From Comamonas sp. lk (lineage in GTDB: Bacteria > Pseudomonadota > Gammaproteobacteria > Burkholderiales > Burkholderiaceae_C): 35,228 bases of DNA. A model generated the notes under the pieces. The model saw only the letters and a program-made list of their open reading frames with translations, was not told where the DNA came from and searched no databases. This document shows, one piece after another, positions 24,477-33,749 of this stretch (its first letter is position 1; each line of letters starts with the position of its first letter). A program made the position numbers and the translations under genes. The stretch lies in contig CAMBFN010000005.1 in the NCBI GenBank assembly GCA_945865425.1, positions 1 to 35,228 on the forward strand, given 5' to 3'.

Positions 24477-26531
24477 ATGAATAACTTCTTTAACGAAATC
24501 TCGCAATCTGTTGTGGCCCTGCCGCGAGAGGCCAAACGCATTATTGTTTTGGTCGTTGACATTAGTTTTTGTGTGCTGTCTGTTTGGTTAGCATATTACT
24601 TACGTTTGGGCGAATTTATTCCGTTGGCGGGTAGGTCTATGTTGGCCGCTGCGGTGTCGATTTCACTGGCCATTCCCCTATTTATTATTTCAGGGCTCTA
24701 CCGCGCAATATTCCGATATAGCGGCCTACCTGCCATCGTTTCTTTGGTGAGGGCAATCGGTGTATACGGATTGATTTATGCAGCGATATTTACTGCGATC
24801 GGGTTTGATGGTATCCCTCGTACGGTTGGACTGATCCAGCCCATGCTGCTTTTGCTCTTTGTGGGCACGTCGCGCGCGTTTGCCAAGCTCTGGCTCGGTG
24901 GTGAGTATCAAAGTCGATGGAAACGTGCCGCCTTGCCACAGTTACTCATTTACGGTGCTGGAAGCGCCGGTAGGCAGTTGGCTAACGCGATGGCGGTAAG
25001 CACAGACATTAGCTTGGTCGGTTATCTAGATGATGATGATCGTTTGCACGGCCACGTGTTAAATGGGTTACCCATTTTTGACCCACGCGATCTCCCTATG
25101 TTGGTGACCCAAAGCAAAGTAACAAATATATTGATGGCTATGCCGACCATTTCCAGGCAACGTCGAAATGCAATTCTTGAAGCCTTAGCGCCTTTACACC
25201 TTTCGGTACGAACTTTGCCAGAAATTAATGATCTCGCTACCGGTAAGGTCAGTCTCAGCGATATACGTGAGTTGGATATTGATGACTTGCTTGGCCGGGA
25301 GCCGGTCAAACCCAATGCGCTATTGATTAACCGAAACACCCAAAACAAAACAGTTTTAGTAACTGGTGCTGGAGGCAGCATAGGCAGTGAACTATGCCGA
25401 CAAATTTTGCAAGCAAAGCCCAAGCGATTGTTGTTGGTAGACATGAGTGAATTTGCTTTGTACCAAATTCATTTGGAGTTACTCGCCTTTGTAAATCAGA
25501 GCCAAAATTCCCCAAGTGATTCTTTAGATGGTGAATTAGTTGCACAGCCAATCGGTGTATCAGAAGACTTGACTATTGCATCAGAAATCGTTCCATTGCT
25601 GGCCTCAGTCTGCGACGAAGTACGCATGCAAGAGATCATGGATACCTGGCGCCCGCACACGGTGTACCACGCGGCCGCTTACAAGCACGTGCCCTTGGTA
25701 GAGCACAACCCCGCCGAAGGCGTGCACAACAATGTGTGGGGTACGCGCGTTTGTGCAGAAGCAGCCGTGCGCAATGGGGTGCGCAATTTTGTCCTGATCA
25801 GCACTGATAAAGCCGTACGCCCGACCAACATCATGGGCGCTAGCAAGCGTTTAGCGGAAATGGTGTTGCAGGCTTTGGCTGAGCTTAACCCGGCGGTGAT
25901 GGCTCAGGGTGGCTCTGCACCCACCTCGCGCACTTGTTTTTCGATGGTGCGTTTTGGTAACGTGTTGGGTTCCAGCGGTTCAGTCGTGCCGCTTTTTCGA
26001 GAGCAAATTCGAAATGGTGGTCCCATCACCCTGACCCATGCGGACATTACCCGTTTTTTCATGACGATTCCAGAAGCTGCTCAGTTGGTGATACAGGCCG
26101 GAGCTATGGCTACGGGTGGTGATGTGTTTGTGTTGGACATGGGTCAGCCGGTGCGCATTGTGGATCTGGCACGCCGTATGGTCGAGCTTTCGGGTCTGAG
26201 CGTGAGAGACGAAAACAATCCGGAGGGAGACATAGAAATCACCGTCACTGGCCTGCGCCCTGGCGAGAAGCTGTACGAGGAATTGTTGATCGGTGAAAAC
26301 CCGGTTCCCACGCAGCACCCTCGCATCATGAAAGCCCAAGAGCCCTTTTTGCCTTGGTCCCAACTGCAGCAAAGCCTGGGTGCACTACACATTGCCAAGG
26401 GCGTTAACGATGTGGCGCTAATACGCGGCTTGCTGCAGCAATTGGTATCGGGATACCATCCCACCGGCGAGGTGGTCGATTGGGTGTACCTGGCCCAAGA
26501 TCGCGAGGCGGTGGCGGTGGGGGGCGAGTGA
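24477..26531 (+). CDS. wbpM: UDP-GlcNAc 4,6-dehydratase, membrane type
   Basis: 684 aa, a typical WbpM/CapD length. Four N-terminal membrane helices (about 20-125) are followed by a first Rossmann domain with LIYGAGSAGRQLANAM and a second, catalytic one with VLVTGAGGSIGSELCRQIL, AAAYKHVPLVEHNPAEG, ISTDKAVRPTNIMGASKRLA (the Met-x3-Lys active site) and VRFGNVLGSSGSVVPLF. It converts UDP-D-GlcNAc to UDP-2-acetamido-2,6-dideoxy-D-xylo-4-hexulose, which a WbpV-type reductase finishes. It is the last gene of the rightward locus and ends one base before the convergent MFS gene, leaving no room for a separate terminator. Confidence 0.96.
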   Translation: MNNFFNEISQSVVALPREAKRIIVLVVDISFCVLSVWLAYYLRLGEFIPLAGRSMLAAAVSISLAIPLFIISGLYRAIFRYSGLPAIVSLVRAIGVYGLIYAAIFTAIGFDGIPRTVGLIQPMLLLLFVGTSRAFAKLWLGGEYQSRWKRAALPQLLIYGAGSAGRQLANAMAVSTDISLVGYLDDDDRLHGHVLNGLPIFDPRDLPMLVTQSKVTNILMAMPTISRQRRNAILEALAPLHLSVRTLPEINDLATGKVSLSDIRELDIDDLLGREPVKPNALLINRNTQNKTVLVTGAGGSIGSELCRQILQAKPKRLLLVDMSEFALYQIHLELLAFVNQSQNSPSDSLDGELVAQPIGVSEDLTIASEIVPLLASVCDEVRMQEIMDTWRPHTVYHAAAYKHVPLVEHNPAEGVHNNVWGTRVCAEAAVRNGVRNFVLISTDKAVRPTNIMGASKRLAEMVLQALAELNPAVMAQGGSAPTSRTCFSMVRFGNVLGSSGSVVPLFREQIRNGGPITLTHADITRFFMTIPEAAQLVIQAGAMATGGDVFVLDMGQPVRIVDLARRMVELSGLSVRDENNPEGDIEITVTGLRPGEKLYEELLIGENPVPTQHPRIMKAQEPFLPWSQLQQSLGALHIAKGVNDVALIRGLLQQLVSGYHPTGEVVDWVYLAQDREAVAVGGE

Positions 26532-26532
26532 G

Positions 26533-27792
26533 CTATTTGGTTTTCCGCGACCGCAACAAAAACACCACAATCGCCACATTGAGCATATTCCAAGCCACGC
26601 CGTTTAAAAACGCAGCGTGGTAGGAACCCGTCAGGTCAAACACTTTGCCTGACATCCATCCCCCGGTAGCCATGCCTAGCATGGTGAACATAATCACCGT
26701 CCCCACCCGCGCGCCGATTTGCGTGGGCGCAAAATTTTCACGAACGATCAGCGTGTAAGACGGCACGATGCCCCCCTGGAATAAGCCGAACAAGGCGGAC
26801 ACCAGGTAGAGCGAGACCAGCCCGTCAAAAGGCAAAAACATCAGCAGCGCGGTAGCTTGCAAGATCGAGCCCAGCAGCAGCGTGCGCAGCGCGCCGATGC
26901 GGTCGCAAATAGCGCCAGAAACCAAGCGGCTGACGATGCCACAGGCCAGCATGAGCGAGAGCATTTCCGCACCCCGCGCTGCGCCATAGCCCAGGTCAGT
27001 GCAATAGGCCACGATATGCACTTGCGGCATGGCCATGGCAATGCAACAACTAAAGCCCGCTACACACAAAAGTACGGTGGCGCGGGTGGGGGACAAGCCA
27101 AACGGAAGTTCCCTCGCCTGAGCATCAGCGCTGACGCTGGGTGCGATCACCACGACCGCCGGTCTGCGACGCAGCAGTGGCGCAAGCATCAGCATGCACA
27201 CAGCGCAAAACAGGCCCACACCCATATAGGCCTGCCGCCAGCCCAAGGTCTCGATAAAGTGCTGCATCACCGGTGGCCAGATCGCGCCCGATAGGTAATT
27301 GCCACTGGCGCAAATGGCCACCGCCACCCCACGTCGCTTGGCAAACCACAGCGCCGTGTCGGCCATCAATGGGGCAAATGCAATCGAGCTGCCCAGCAGG
27401 CCAATCAGCACACCATGCGCTAACGCAAATCCAATGATGCTGGTGGATGTAGACGCCAGCACAAAGCCCAATCCCATGGCGCATGCGGCCACTACCAAAG
27501 GCCGGAACAGGCCGTATTTATCCGCCATGCGGCCCATCAAAATGCCACCAACGCCAAAGCCGATCATCAACAAGGTGTAGGGCAGGGCGGACTCTGCGCG
27601 GCCAATGCCAAACTCGGCTTGGACGGCCGGAATAATCACCGGCACCACCCACATGCCCAGATTGCCTAGCGTCATCATCAACAGGCAAATACCTAGGCGG
27701 AACCAGGCATAGGAGGAATCGACTAAATCTTCGCGGGAGTCTATCGCCGTAGGGGCTGAGGCTGCTTCAGGGGGAAGTGGAGGCGTAGTCAC
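26533..27792 (-). CDS. MFS transporter
   Basis: A 419-aa protein with about twelve membrane segments. The loop after helix 2 reads GRMADKYGLFRPLV, the MFS loop 2-3 motif. A central hydrophilic stretch (about 205-230) separates two six-helix halves, and the second half has an equivalent loop, GAICDRIGALRTLLLG. The overall pattern resembles the monocarboxylate/oxalate (MCT/OFA) branch, so a small organic acid is a possible substrate, which remains inference. The start is GTG 27792 with no strong ribosome-binding site. It is on the opposite strand to the sugar locus and abuts wbpM; the sulfatase on the same strand is 124 bases upstream. Confidence 0.88.
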   Translation of the reverse strand: MTTPPLPPEAASAPTAIDSREDLVDSSYAWFRLGICLLMMTLGNLGMWVVPVIIPAVQAEFGIGRAESALPYTLLMIGFGVGGILMGRMADKYGLFRPLVVAACAMGLGFVLASTSTSIIGFALAHGVLIGLLGSSIAFAPLMADTALWFAKRRGVAVAICASGNYLSGAIWPPVMQHFIETLGWRQAYMGVGLFCAVCMLMLAPLLRRRPAVVVIAPSVSADAQARELPFGLSPTRATVLLCVAGFSCCIAMAMPQVHIVAYCTDLGYGAARGAEMLSLMLACGIVSRLVSGAICDRIGALRTLLLGSILQATALLMFLPFDGLVSLYLVSALFGLFQGGIVPSYTLIVRENFAPTQIGARVGTVIMFTMLGMATGGWMSGKVFDLTGSYHAAFLNGVAWNMLNVAIVVFLLRSRKTK

Positions 27793-27860
27793 GCGCCATT
27801 ATGAAGCAGGCCCGCCGCCGCAAAGTTGTGTCCATGCGGCGGATCTTCAAAAACCCAAAT

Positions 27861-27897
27861 TCCGTCATTGCGAGGCCGTAGGCCGCGGCAATCCATG
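27861..27897. repeat. Partial copy of the CGTCATTGCGAG repeat
   Basis: CGTCATTGCGAG at 27863-27874 is identical to the core of the left arm of the element at 1848-2006. It continues GCCGTAGGCCGCGGCAATCC, a small inverted unit (GCCGTAGGC and flanks). Only one arm is present, so this is a solo or decayed unit between the sulfatase end and the MFS start. Confidence 0.6.
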
Positions 27898-27916
27898 ACT
27901 TTGTGCCCAGTGCCAA

Positions 27917-29581
27917 TTAATTTCCGTAAAAAACGTATTCGTCCCCAGCACCTAATTTTTGCTTGATGTTCTTATCGATGGCAATCGGCCCTGCGCCTAG
28001 CGAAGGCCACATCGGTTTACTTTGGGCTTTGTCCCAAACCATTAAATCAGTCTTCATGCGCGCCACGCGTTCAGGCTCGGCGGCGGCCAGATTGTTCTTT
28101 TCGGTGGGGTCCTTGGCCAGGTCAAACAGCCAGTCTTTTTTCGGTTGCTCCGAGACCTGCAACTTCCAGTCGCCCGATCGCACCACGCGGTAAGTATCGG
28201 TACGCCAGAAAATATTTTCGTGCGGACGCCCGGTGGATTTGCCCTGCGCATAGGGCAGCAGGTTCACGCCGTCTATGGGCCGGTCTTTGGGCTCTGCTAG
28301 CCCGGCTGCAGCCGCAGCCGTCGAGAAAATATCAAAGTGATTGACGGGTGCGCTCACTTGCGTACCTTTGGGGATGCCAGCCGGCCAGCGCATGAAGAAA
28401 GGCACATGGATGCCGCCTTCAAAGAAGGTGGCTTTCCAGCCACGGTAGGGGGAGTTGATCCCGTCCAAGCCAAGGTAATGCGCGCCGCCGTTATCGGTGG
28501 TAAAAATGACCAAGGTGTTGTCATCGACGCCCTGGTCTTTGAGTGACTGCAGTACCCGCCCGATATTGCGGTCCAGCGAACGAATCATGGCCGCATACAC
28601 GCGCAGGGTGTGGTCCGGGATAAAGCTCAGCGCGTCATAGTCTTCGCGCGTGGCCTGCAAAGGGGTATGCGGCGCGTTGTAGGCCAGGTACATAAAGAAA
28701 GGCCGGTTTTTATTGGCCTGCACCACCTTGACGGCTTCGTCGGTAAGGTAATCGGTCATGTACTTTGGGGGCTGAAACACCTCGCCGGCGTTATGGCGTA
28801 TGCCCCAAGGCGCCGAGGCCCAAAGGAACTTGTCGATCAAGTCAAATTCTTGCTTGGAGTTCACTACGTTGGGGCTGTTTTCCGGTAAAAACATCGAGCC
28901 GCCATGCATCAGCGAAAGCGACTCGTCAAAGCCATGCGCATACGAGCGGAACTGCGGGCTATCACCCAAATGCCATTTGCCCAAATGCACGGTGCGGTAG
29001 CCCGAGCTTTGCATTAATTTGGCAATCGTAATCTCGCTGGTGGGCAGGCCCATGTCTTCGTAGGGAATCAGCGCGCCTTCACGGTCTGCGTGGTACAGGG
29101 CCTGTGGCCAACCTTCGCGTGGTTTGGTGCTGGTAATCACCTTCATAAATTGCTTGGGCGTAGGCGTGAACTCAAAACCAAAACGGGTGGCATAGCGCCC
29201 GGTCATCATGGATGCACGCGAGGGCGCACAAGTGGCATTGGCCGAATAGCCGTTACGAAAGTTCACCCCTTCGCGGGCTATGCTGTCGATATAGGGTGTG
29301 GGTACCTTGCCATCGGCAATGCCGCCACCATTGAGCGTGATATCGTTAAAGCCCAAGTCGTCGGCCACGATCAAGATCACGTTGGGGGGCCGTTTACCAG
29401 GGCTTGCCGTGGCCTGCGCGGGCCCTGCTTGCCAGACGACTTCCTGCGTTGGCCCGTAGTCCTTGCGCAGCACGTATTTCACGTACAAAAGCAATGCGCC
29501 GCTAGGCCCGCCTATCGCATAAAAACCGGCCCCTGCCAAAAGCAGCAAGGCCAAAAAGCCCAAGGCTATGCGTTTGATCAT
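27917..29581 (-). CDS. Sulfatase (arylsulfatase family, S1)
   Basis: 554 aa from ATG 29581-29579, chosen because GAGGAG sits eight bases upstream; a reading from 29611 adds ten residues. The N-terminus (IALGFLALLLLAGAGFYAIG) is a membrane anchor or signal peptide, so the enzyme acts in the periplasm or outside. Metal-site Asp residues are in LIVADDLGFND (74-75). C118 in CAPSRASMMTGRY is the C-x-P-S-R site converted to formylglycine. FTTDNGGAHYLG and HLGKWHLGDSPQ complete the active site. It would remove sulfate esters from an aryl or carbohydrate substrate; which is unknown. No maturation enzyme gene is seen in the window. An SD upstream but no clear promoter. Confidence 0.95.
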   Translation of the reverse strand: MIKRIALGFLALLLLAGAGFYAIGGPSGALLLYVKYVLRKDYGPTQEVVWQAGPAQATASPGKRPPNVILIVADDLGFNDITLNGGGIADGKVPTPYIDSIAREGVNFRNGYSANATCAPSRASMMTGRYATRFGFEFTPTPKQFMKVITSTKPREGWPQALYHADREGALIPYEDMGLPTSEITIAKLMQSSGYRTVHLGKWHLGDSPQFRSYAHGFDESLSLMHGGSMFLPENSPNVVNSKQEFDLIDKFLWASAPWGIRHNAGEVFQPPKYMTDYLTDEAVKVVQANKNRPFFMYLAYNAPHTPLQATREDYDALSFIPDHTLRVYAAMIRSLDRNIGRVLQSLKDQGVDDNTLVIFTTDNGGAHYLGLDGINSPYRGWKATFFEGGIHVPFFMRWPAGIPKGTQVSAPVNHFDIFSTAAAAAGLAEPKDRPIDGVNLLPYAQGKSTGRPHENIFWRTDTYRVVRSGDWKLQVSEQPKKDWLFDLAKDPTEKNNLAAAEPERVARMKTDLMVWDKAQSKPMWPSLGAGPIAIDKNIKQKLGAGDEYVFYGN

Positions 29582-29736
29582 GCTCTCACTCCTCATTTTT
29601 GTAGCGGTCAATCGGTGCCTGCCACAGGCCCTTAGCCATTGACTGTTTCAGCCAACTTCGACACCTAACTCTCCTTGTATTATGTCCTCACCTTAGTAAA
29701 TGAATAGCCCATATCGGGCACACAGGAGACAGTTGT

Positions 29737-30159
29737 ATGCAGATTGAGAACGCCCAAATCCCCAGTTCCGCACAAATGCGGGACGCCCTACAACGCGACG
29801 ACGGCAGCGAGATTTACATGCTCAACTTGCTGAAATTTCGCGAGCAAGCAGCTTATGCCGATGGTCGCCAAAGTGACTTGACTGGTCAGCAGGCCTACAG
29901 CATTTACGGCCACGCCATGACGCGCATGGTCATAGAAGCGGGTGGCAAGCTCGTGTATGTAGGCAAGGTGCGCGGCTTATTGGTTGGCAGCGGCGATGCG
30001 CATTGGGACCAGGTGGCCATCATGATGTACCCCTCATTTAAAGTGATGGCTGCCATTACGGGCTCGCAAGCCTATGCGGATATTCATGTCCACCGCGAAG
30101 CCGGCCTGGCCGGGCAGGTGCTGATAGAGACCGTTAAGCCCCCGACGGTGCCTCAATGA
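29737..30159 (+). CDS. DUF1330-family protein
   Basis: A 140-aa cytoplasmic protein starting at ATG 29737 with AGGAGA ten bases before, a strong ribosome-binding site. The motif EIYMLNLLKFREQAAYADG and the later WDQVAIMMYPSFKVMAAI are typical of the ferredoxin-like dimeric alpha/beta barrel of DUF1330. It is somewhat longer than the usual 95-residue members because of an insert around residues 45-70. The biochemical role of the family is not established. It is divergent from the sulfatase with 155 bases between the starts, room for both promoters. Confidence 0.85.
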   Translation: MQIENAQIPSSAQMRDALQRDDGSEIYMLNLLKFREQAAYADGRQSDLTGQQAYSIYGHAMTRMVIEAGGKLVYVGKVRGLLVGSGDAHWDQVAIMMYPSFKVMAAITGSQAYADIHVHREAGLAGQVLIETVKPPTVPQ

Positions 30160-30198
30160 AGTTATGAATTGGCAAAGCCTGTGTCCTGGTCATCAGAG

Positions 30199-30236
30199 AA
30201 TTAGCGCTTTTGCAGTTGGTTTTTAGTGCGCTGATT
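30199..30236. terminator. Possible bidirectional terminator hairpin
   Basis: AATTAGCGC (30199-30207) pairs with GCGCTGATT (30228-30236) with one mismatch across a 20-base loop, between two convergent genes. A T-run (30246-30250) follows at some distance on the plus strand. The long loop makes this weak. Confidence 0.3.
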
Positions 30237-30925
30237 CAAATCATATTTTTGCGCTTGTTCTCGATTTGAATGCGCAAGGCTGCCATCATCAACTCCGCAT
30301 TCGCCAAATAGGGGTTGATCTTGCTCGCCCGCTCCATCAGCGCAAGAGCGCGTTCGGGCTGGGAGCGCTCGGCCAGCATTTGCGCATAGCCCACCAAGGC
30401 GCCGAAATGCTCGGGCAGGCGTTTAAGCACCTCCTCGCAATCTTGCATGGACAGCTCGTATTCGCCTGCCATGTAATACAGCGTGGCACGCTTATTCCAG
30501 GCCTCCGCAAACTCTGGGCGCTTGGCAATGATGTCGCTAAAAACATGGATCGCCTTGGGCAGATCGCGGTCCTGCATGCGGTCCATGCCTTCTTGGTACA
30601 GTTTGTCGATGACGGCATCGCCTGATTTACCCCACAGCTGCCACACGGTCGCCAGCGCCACTTGCCGCACTGCAGGCTGGGCATCGTCAAGCAAGGCAAG
30701 CACTGCGCCCGCATCCTTGGCAGTGCCCAGCTTGAGCAATTGGTGCATGCCGTTGATACGCCGCTGCGGCTCGGCATGTCCCAGCGCCTTACGCGCTTGC
30801 TGGTAGTTGAGCTTTTCCTCACTGGCCGCATGTGCGAGCTGCATGGCAAACAAGACCAAGACCAGGACCCCAGCCAAGGTCATTTTCAAGATGGGGGGCA
30901 GGGCGCAGCGCAAATAAAGTGACAC
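30236..30925 (-). CDS. Exported HEAT/TPR repeat protein
   Basis: 229 aa from GTG 30925, with GGAGA seven bases upstream; ATG 30883 is an alternative. The N-terminus has a signal peptide (LAGVLVLVLFAMQLAHA, cleavage near AHA-AS), so it is probably periplasmic. Residues about 45-105 look HEAT-like (GAVLALLDDAQPAVRQVALA). Residues 110-215 form three TPR units (DLPKAIHVFSDIIAKRPEFA, EYELSMQDCEEVLKRLPEHF, PERALALMERASKINPYLA). Such repeats mediate protein contacts; no catalytic motif is seen. Divergent from the enoyl-CoA hydratase gene, 143 bases apart. Confidence 0.87.
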   Translation of the reverse strand: MSLYLRCALPPILKMTLAGVLVLVLFAMQLAHAASEEKLNYQQARKALGHAEPQRRINGMHQLLKLGTAKDAGAVLALLDDAQPAVRQVALATVWQLWGKSGDAVIDKLYQEGMDRMQDRDLPKAIHVFSDIIAKRPEFAEAWNKRATLYYMAGEYELSMQDCEEVLKRLPEHFGALVGYAQMLAERSQPERALALMERASKINPYLANAELMMAALRIQIENKRKNMI

Positions 30926-31068
30926 GACAGGTCTCCAGCAAAGTTATAGGACAAGCTTACCTGAGCGCGAAGTGCTTCGACAAGCGCCTCTGTTAAATTG
31001 ACATTTTGTAAGGCCTTTGCCGCCATTACCCGTAACGCAAGCACGCCGCCATACCCGTAAGGAAATCC

Positions 31069-31917
31069 ATGCACGCTACCGAGTATTCATCTGCCGTCAG
31101 CAGCCAGCGCTTGGGCGCTATCACGCTGATCACCTTGTCCCGCCCCGATGTGCGTAATGCCGTGGACGCCGACACCGCGCGCGCCCTGTACGCTGCATTT
31201 ATCGCTTTCGAAGAAGAGGCAGATGCCAAGGTTGCGGTGTTCCACGGCGCGCACGGGCATTTTTGCGCTGGTTGGGACCTTAAAGCCGGTGCGCGCATGG
31301 CCCGAGACGAAGGTGGCCCGGGCGTTTTGACGAACCTGGATTTCGATGCGCTCTCTGGCACCCAGTTGGAGGCTGCGCCCGCCAGCGCGCCGCTTGGGCC
31401 CATGGGCCCCTCGCGCCTGCTTTTGTCCAAACCGGTGATCGCGGCCATCAGCGGTGCGGCGGTCGCCGGTGGCATGGAGCTGGCGTTGTGGTGCGATATG
31501 CGGGTGATGGAGGAGGACGCTTATTTTGGCGTGTTTTGCCGCCGCTTTGGCGTGCCATTGATCGATGGTGGCACTGTGCGCCTACCGCGCCTGATTGGCA
31601 TGGGCCATGCCATGGACTTAATCCTTACCGGTCGCAAAGTGGAAGCGGCCGAAGCGCTGGCCATGGGCCTGGCCAACCGCGTTGTGCCTAAGGGCGGCGC
31701 GCTGAATGCGGCGCTCGCGCTGGCCGAGCAAGTAGCCGGGTTCCCCCAAACCACTATGAACGCCGACCGCATGAGCGCCTACCAGCAATGGGACTTGCCC
31801 TTGCACCATGCCTTGCACCAGGAATGGCTACGCGGCAAAGCCTGTATTGGAGAAGGTTTGCAAGGCGCTGGCCGCTTTGCAGACGGGCAGGGGCGACACG
31901 GTAGTTTTGGTGGCTAG
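31069..31917 (+). CDS. Enoyl-CoA hydratase/isomerase family protein
   Basis: A 282-aa crotonase-fold protein with AAGGAA upstream of ATG 31069. Seen: ITLSRPDVRNAVDADTARAL, HFCAGWDLKAGARMARD (oxyanion-hole and CoA region), ISGAAVAGGMELALWCDMRV (second oxyanion Gly) and FGVPLIDGGTVRLPRLIG. The family hydrates or isomerises acyl-CoA substrates. Its usual catalytic Glu pair is only partly recognisable, with Asp in VPLIDGGT at the second position, so the exact reaction is unclear. The C-terminal ACIGEGLQGAGRFADGQGRHG is the normal ending for this subgroup. It is monocistronic by context. Confidence 0.92.
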   Translation: MHATEYSSAVSSQRLGAITLITLSRPDVRNAVDADTARALYAAFIAFEEEADAKVAVFHGAHGHFCAGWDLKAGARMARDEGGPGVLTNLDFDALSGTQLEAAPASAPLGPMGPSRLLLSKPVIAAISGAAVAGGMELALWCDMRVMEEDAYFGVFCRRFGVPLIDGGTVRLPRLIGMGHAMDLILTGRKVEAAEALAMGLANRVVPKGGALNAALALAEQVAGFPQTTMNADRMSAYQQWDLPLHHALHQEWLRGKACIGEGLQGAGRFADGQGRHGSFGG

Positions 31918-31992
31918 GGCGCAGGAGCAGGCAGACCCGTTGCACAATCTTGAAGGCGTCTTTTGCGCTGCAGGCTTAGCGCCCCGAGGGCC

Positions 31993-32685
31993 TTAACCCA
32001 AAGTACGTCCAAAGAAATGCAGCGTCCTATCCCAGGCCTGTTGCGCCCATACTGGGTCGTATTGGGTAGCGGGAATGCGCGCCGGGCCGACAGCGGTTTC
32101 GTTGGCAAACGCGTGGTGCGCCAGGTAGCGGTGGAATTCAAAATCTACTTTAGCTGCTTTTAATTTTTCTTCCAATGCATCGACCGTGGCGATTTTGAAA
32201 AATTCATCTTGGGTGGCCCAATGGCCCATGAGAGGTACGCGAATTTTGCTGGCGTCCACGTAGTCCAAGGGCGGGCAGCCGTACCACGTTACGCCGGCGT
32301 CGATTTCCGGCGATTGGGTGAGCGACAGCAAGGTCAGCGCACCGCCCATGCAAAAGCCGGTGACGCCGACTTTGGCACTGCGGCCTTTGAAGAACTGCAC
32401 CGCGCCGCGAATGTCTTGCGAGGCGGCATCGCCAAAGTCCAGTGCACTCATCAGGTGGTGTGCTTCTTGCGCTTGGACCGTCGATTTGCCCCGGTACAAG
32501 TCGGGTACCAATGCCTGAAAGCCTGCGATGGCCAGGCGATCAGCGACGCCGCGAATCTGGTCATTGAGCCCCCACCATTCCTGAATGACCACAATGGCCG
32601 GGGCCTTACTTTTGCCCGCAGGCTCGGCCAAGTAGCCCTGTAATTCTTTGCCGTCGGGGCGCTGAAAATTGACCTTGTGTCCCAT
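31993..32685 (-). CDS. Dienelactone hydrolase family protein
   Basis: A 230-aa alpha/beta hydrolase; ATG 32685 has AGGAGA upstream. The nucleophile is C112 in VTGFCMGGAL, the Cys form typical of dienelactone hydrolases. The acid is probably the Asp in HWATQDEFF and the base the His in YLAHHAFANE. The N-terminal IVVIQEWWGLNDQIRGVADR is also characteristic (the Glu interacting with the Cys). The physiological substrate is unknown; many members act on small lactones or esters. It is divergent from a second, exported member of the same family at 32851. Confidence 0.93.
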   Translation of the reverse strand: MGHKVNFQRPDGKELQGYLAEPAGKSKAPAIVVIQEWWGLNDQIRGVADRLAIAGFQALVPDLYRGKSTVQAQEAHHLMSALDFGDAASQDIRGAVQFFKGRSAKVGVTGFCMGGALTLLSLTQSPEIDAGVTWYGCPPLDYVDASKIRVPLMGHWATQDEFFKIATVDALEEKLKAAKVDFEFHRYLAHHAFANETAVGPARIPATQYDPVWAQQAWDRTLHFFGRTLG

Positions 32686-32850
32686 GGAGGGTCTCCTGTT
32701 GCAGTGCTGGCATCTTAGCGGCCCATAGCGACAGACATGAAAAAATCACTTACAAAAAATGCTACACAGCTCCTGTATATTCGGTCGCGAGCACAAGCCA
32801 AGGCGGCACGCCAAGGCTTGATTTCCCAACCTACCGCAGAGCCCTACGCC

Positions 32851-33741
32851 ATGTCACGCCAAAGCGCAAAAGACTTTGATCAAGAACTTTTAATTTTGTT
32901 TGATGCCTATGTCCACGGCACTATCGATCGGCGTGGCTTTTTGCAAGCGGCGCAAAAGTTTGCCGTAGGCGGGGCCACGGCAGCCGGGCTGCTGGCGGCC
33001 TTGAGCCCGGACTTTGCGCTGGGGCAGGTGATTGTAAAAGACGATGCGCGCATCCGCAGCGAGTGGGTGGAATTTGCATCGCCCAATGGCTCCGGCACTG
33101 TGCGGGGCTATTTGGTGCGGCCTTCGGGGGCCAGCGGCAAATTGCCGGCGGTGCTTGTCGCCCATGAAAACCGGGGCCTGAACCCGCATATTGAAGATGT
33201 CGCGCGGCGTCTGGCGCTGGCCGGTTATATGGCTTTTGCCCCGGATGCGCTCACACCGCTGGGTGGCTATCCCGGCGATGAGGATAAGGCGCGCCAACTG
33301 TTCGGGCAGCTAAACCAGGCCAAGACCCTCGAGGATTTTGTGGCGGCCGCTGGCGTGCTGGCCAGCCGCAGCGACGCTGCCGGCAAGATGGGGGCAGTGG
33401 GTTTTTGCTGGGGTGGTGGCATGGCGCACCGCTTGGCTACGCGCTTGCCGCAACTGGCCGCCGCCGTGCCCTTTTATGGCGATGTACCTGCCGCCAGCGA
33501 AGCGGCCAAGGTGAAGGCGCCGCTCTTGCTGCATTTTGCGGGCACCGACGACCGGATCAACAAAGCCTGGCCGCCGTACGAAGAGGCTTTGAAGGCGGCG
33601 GGTGTAGCTATGACGGTGCACCACTACGCGGGCACTCAGCACGGCTTTAACAACGACACCACGCCGCGTTTTGACAGCGCGGCCGCCGCCCAAGCCTGGG
33701 AGCGCACGCTGGCATTCTTTGCACAGACGCTGCGGGGCTGA
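32851..33741 (+). CDS. Exported dienelactone hydrolase family protein (Tat-type signal)
   Basis: 296 aa from ATG 32851; a 38-residue upstream extension to 32737 looks non-homologous. After a 25-residue polar leader comes DRRGFLQAAQKFAVGG, a twin-arginine motif, then AATAAGLLAAL-type hydrophobic residues, suggesting Tat export or membrane anchoring. The catalytic domain has VLVAHENRGLNPHIEDVARR, nucleophile C186 in VGFCWGGGMAH, the Asp of FAGTDDRIN and the His of TQHGFNND, all intact. It may hydrolyse a small ester or lactone in the periplasm. The two hydrolases are divergently arranged with about 165 bases between starts and differ strongly, so they are not a recent duplication. Confidence 0.9.
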   Translation: MSRQSAKDFDQELLILFDAYVHGTIDRRGFLQAAQKFAVGGATAAGLLAALSPDFALGQVIVKDDARIRSEWVEFASPNGSGTVRGYLVRPSGASGKLPAVLVAHENRGLNPHIEDVARRLALAGYMAFAPDALTPLGGYPGDEDKARQLFGQLNQAKTLEDFVAAAGVLASRSDAAGKMGAVGFCWGGGMAHRLATRLPQLAAAVPFYGDVPAASEAAKVKAPLLLHFAGTDDRINKAWPPYEEALKAAGVAMTVHHYAGTQHGFNNDTTPRFDSAAAAQAWERTLAFFAQTLRG

Positions 33742-33749
33742 GCGCGCGT

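Noticed and set aside
26849-26856. Second GCGGTAGC core (ops-like)
   Set aside because: It lies inside the MFS gene, antisense to it and far from any operon start; an eight-base match is expected by chance about once in this window. The same holds for 28994-29001 inside the sulfatase gene.
29090-29635. 181-codon plus-strand open frame
   Set aside because: Antisense to the sulfatase gene, with low-complexity translation and no motif; the sulfatase active site confirms the other strand.
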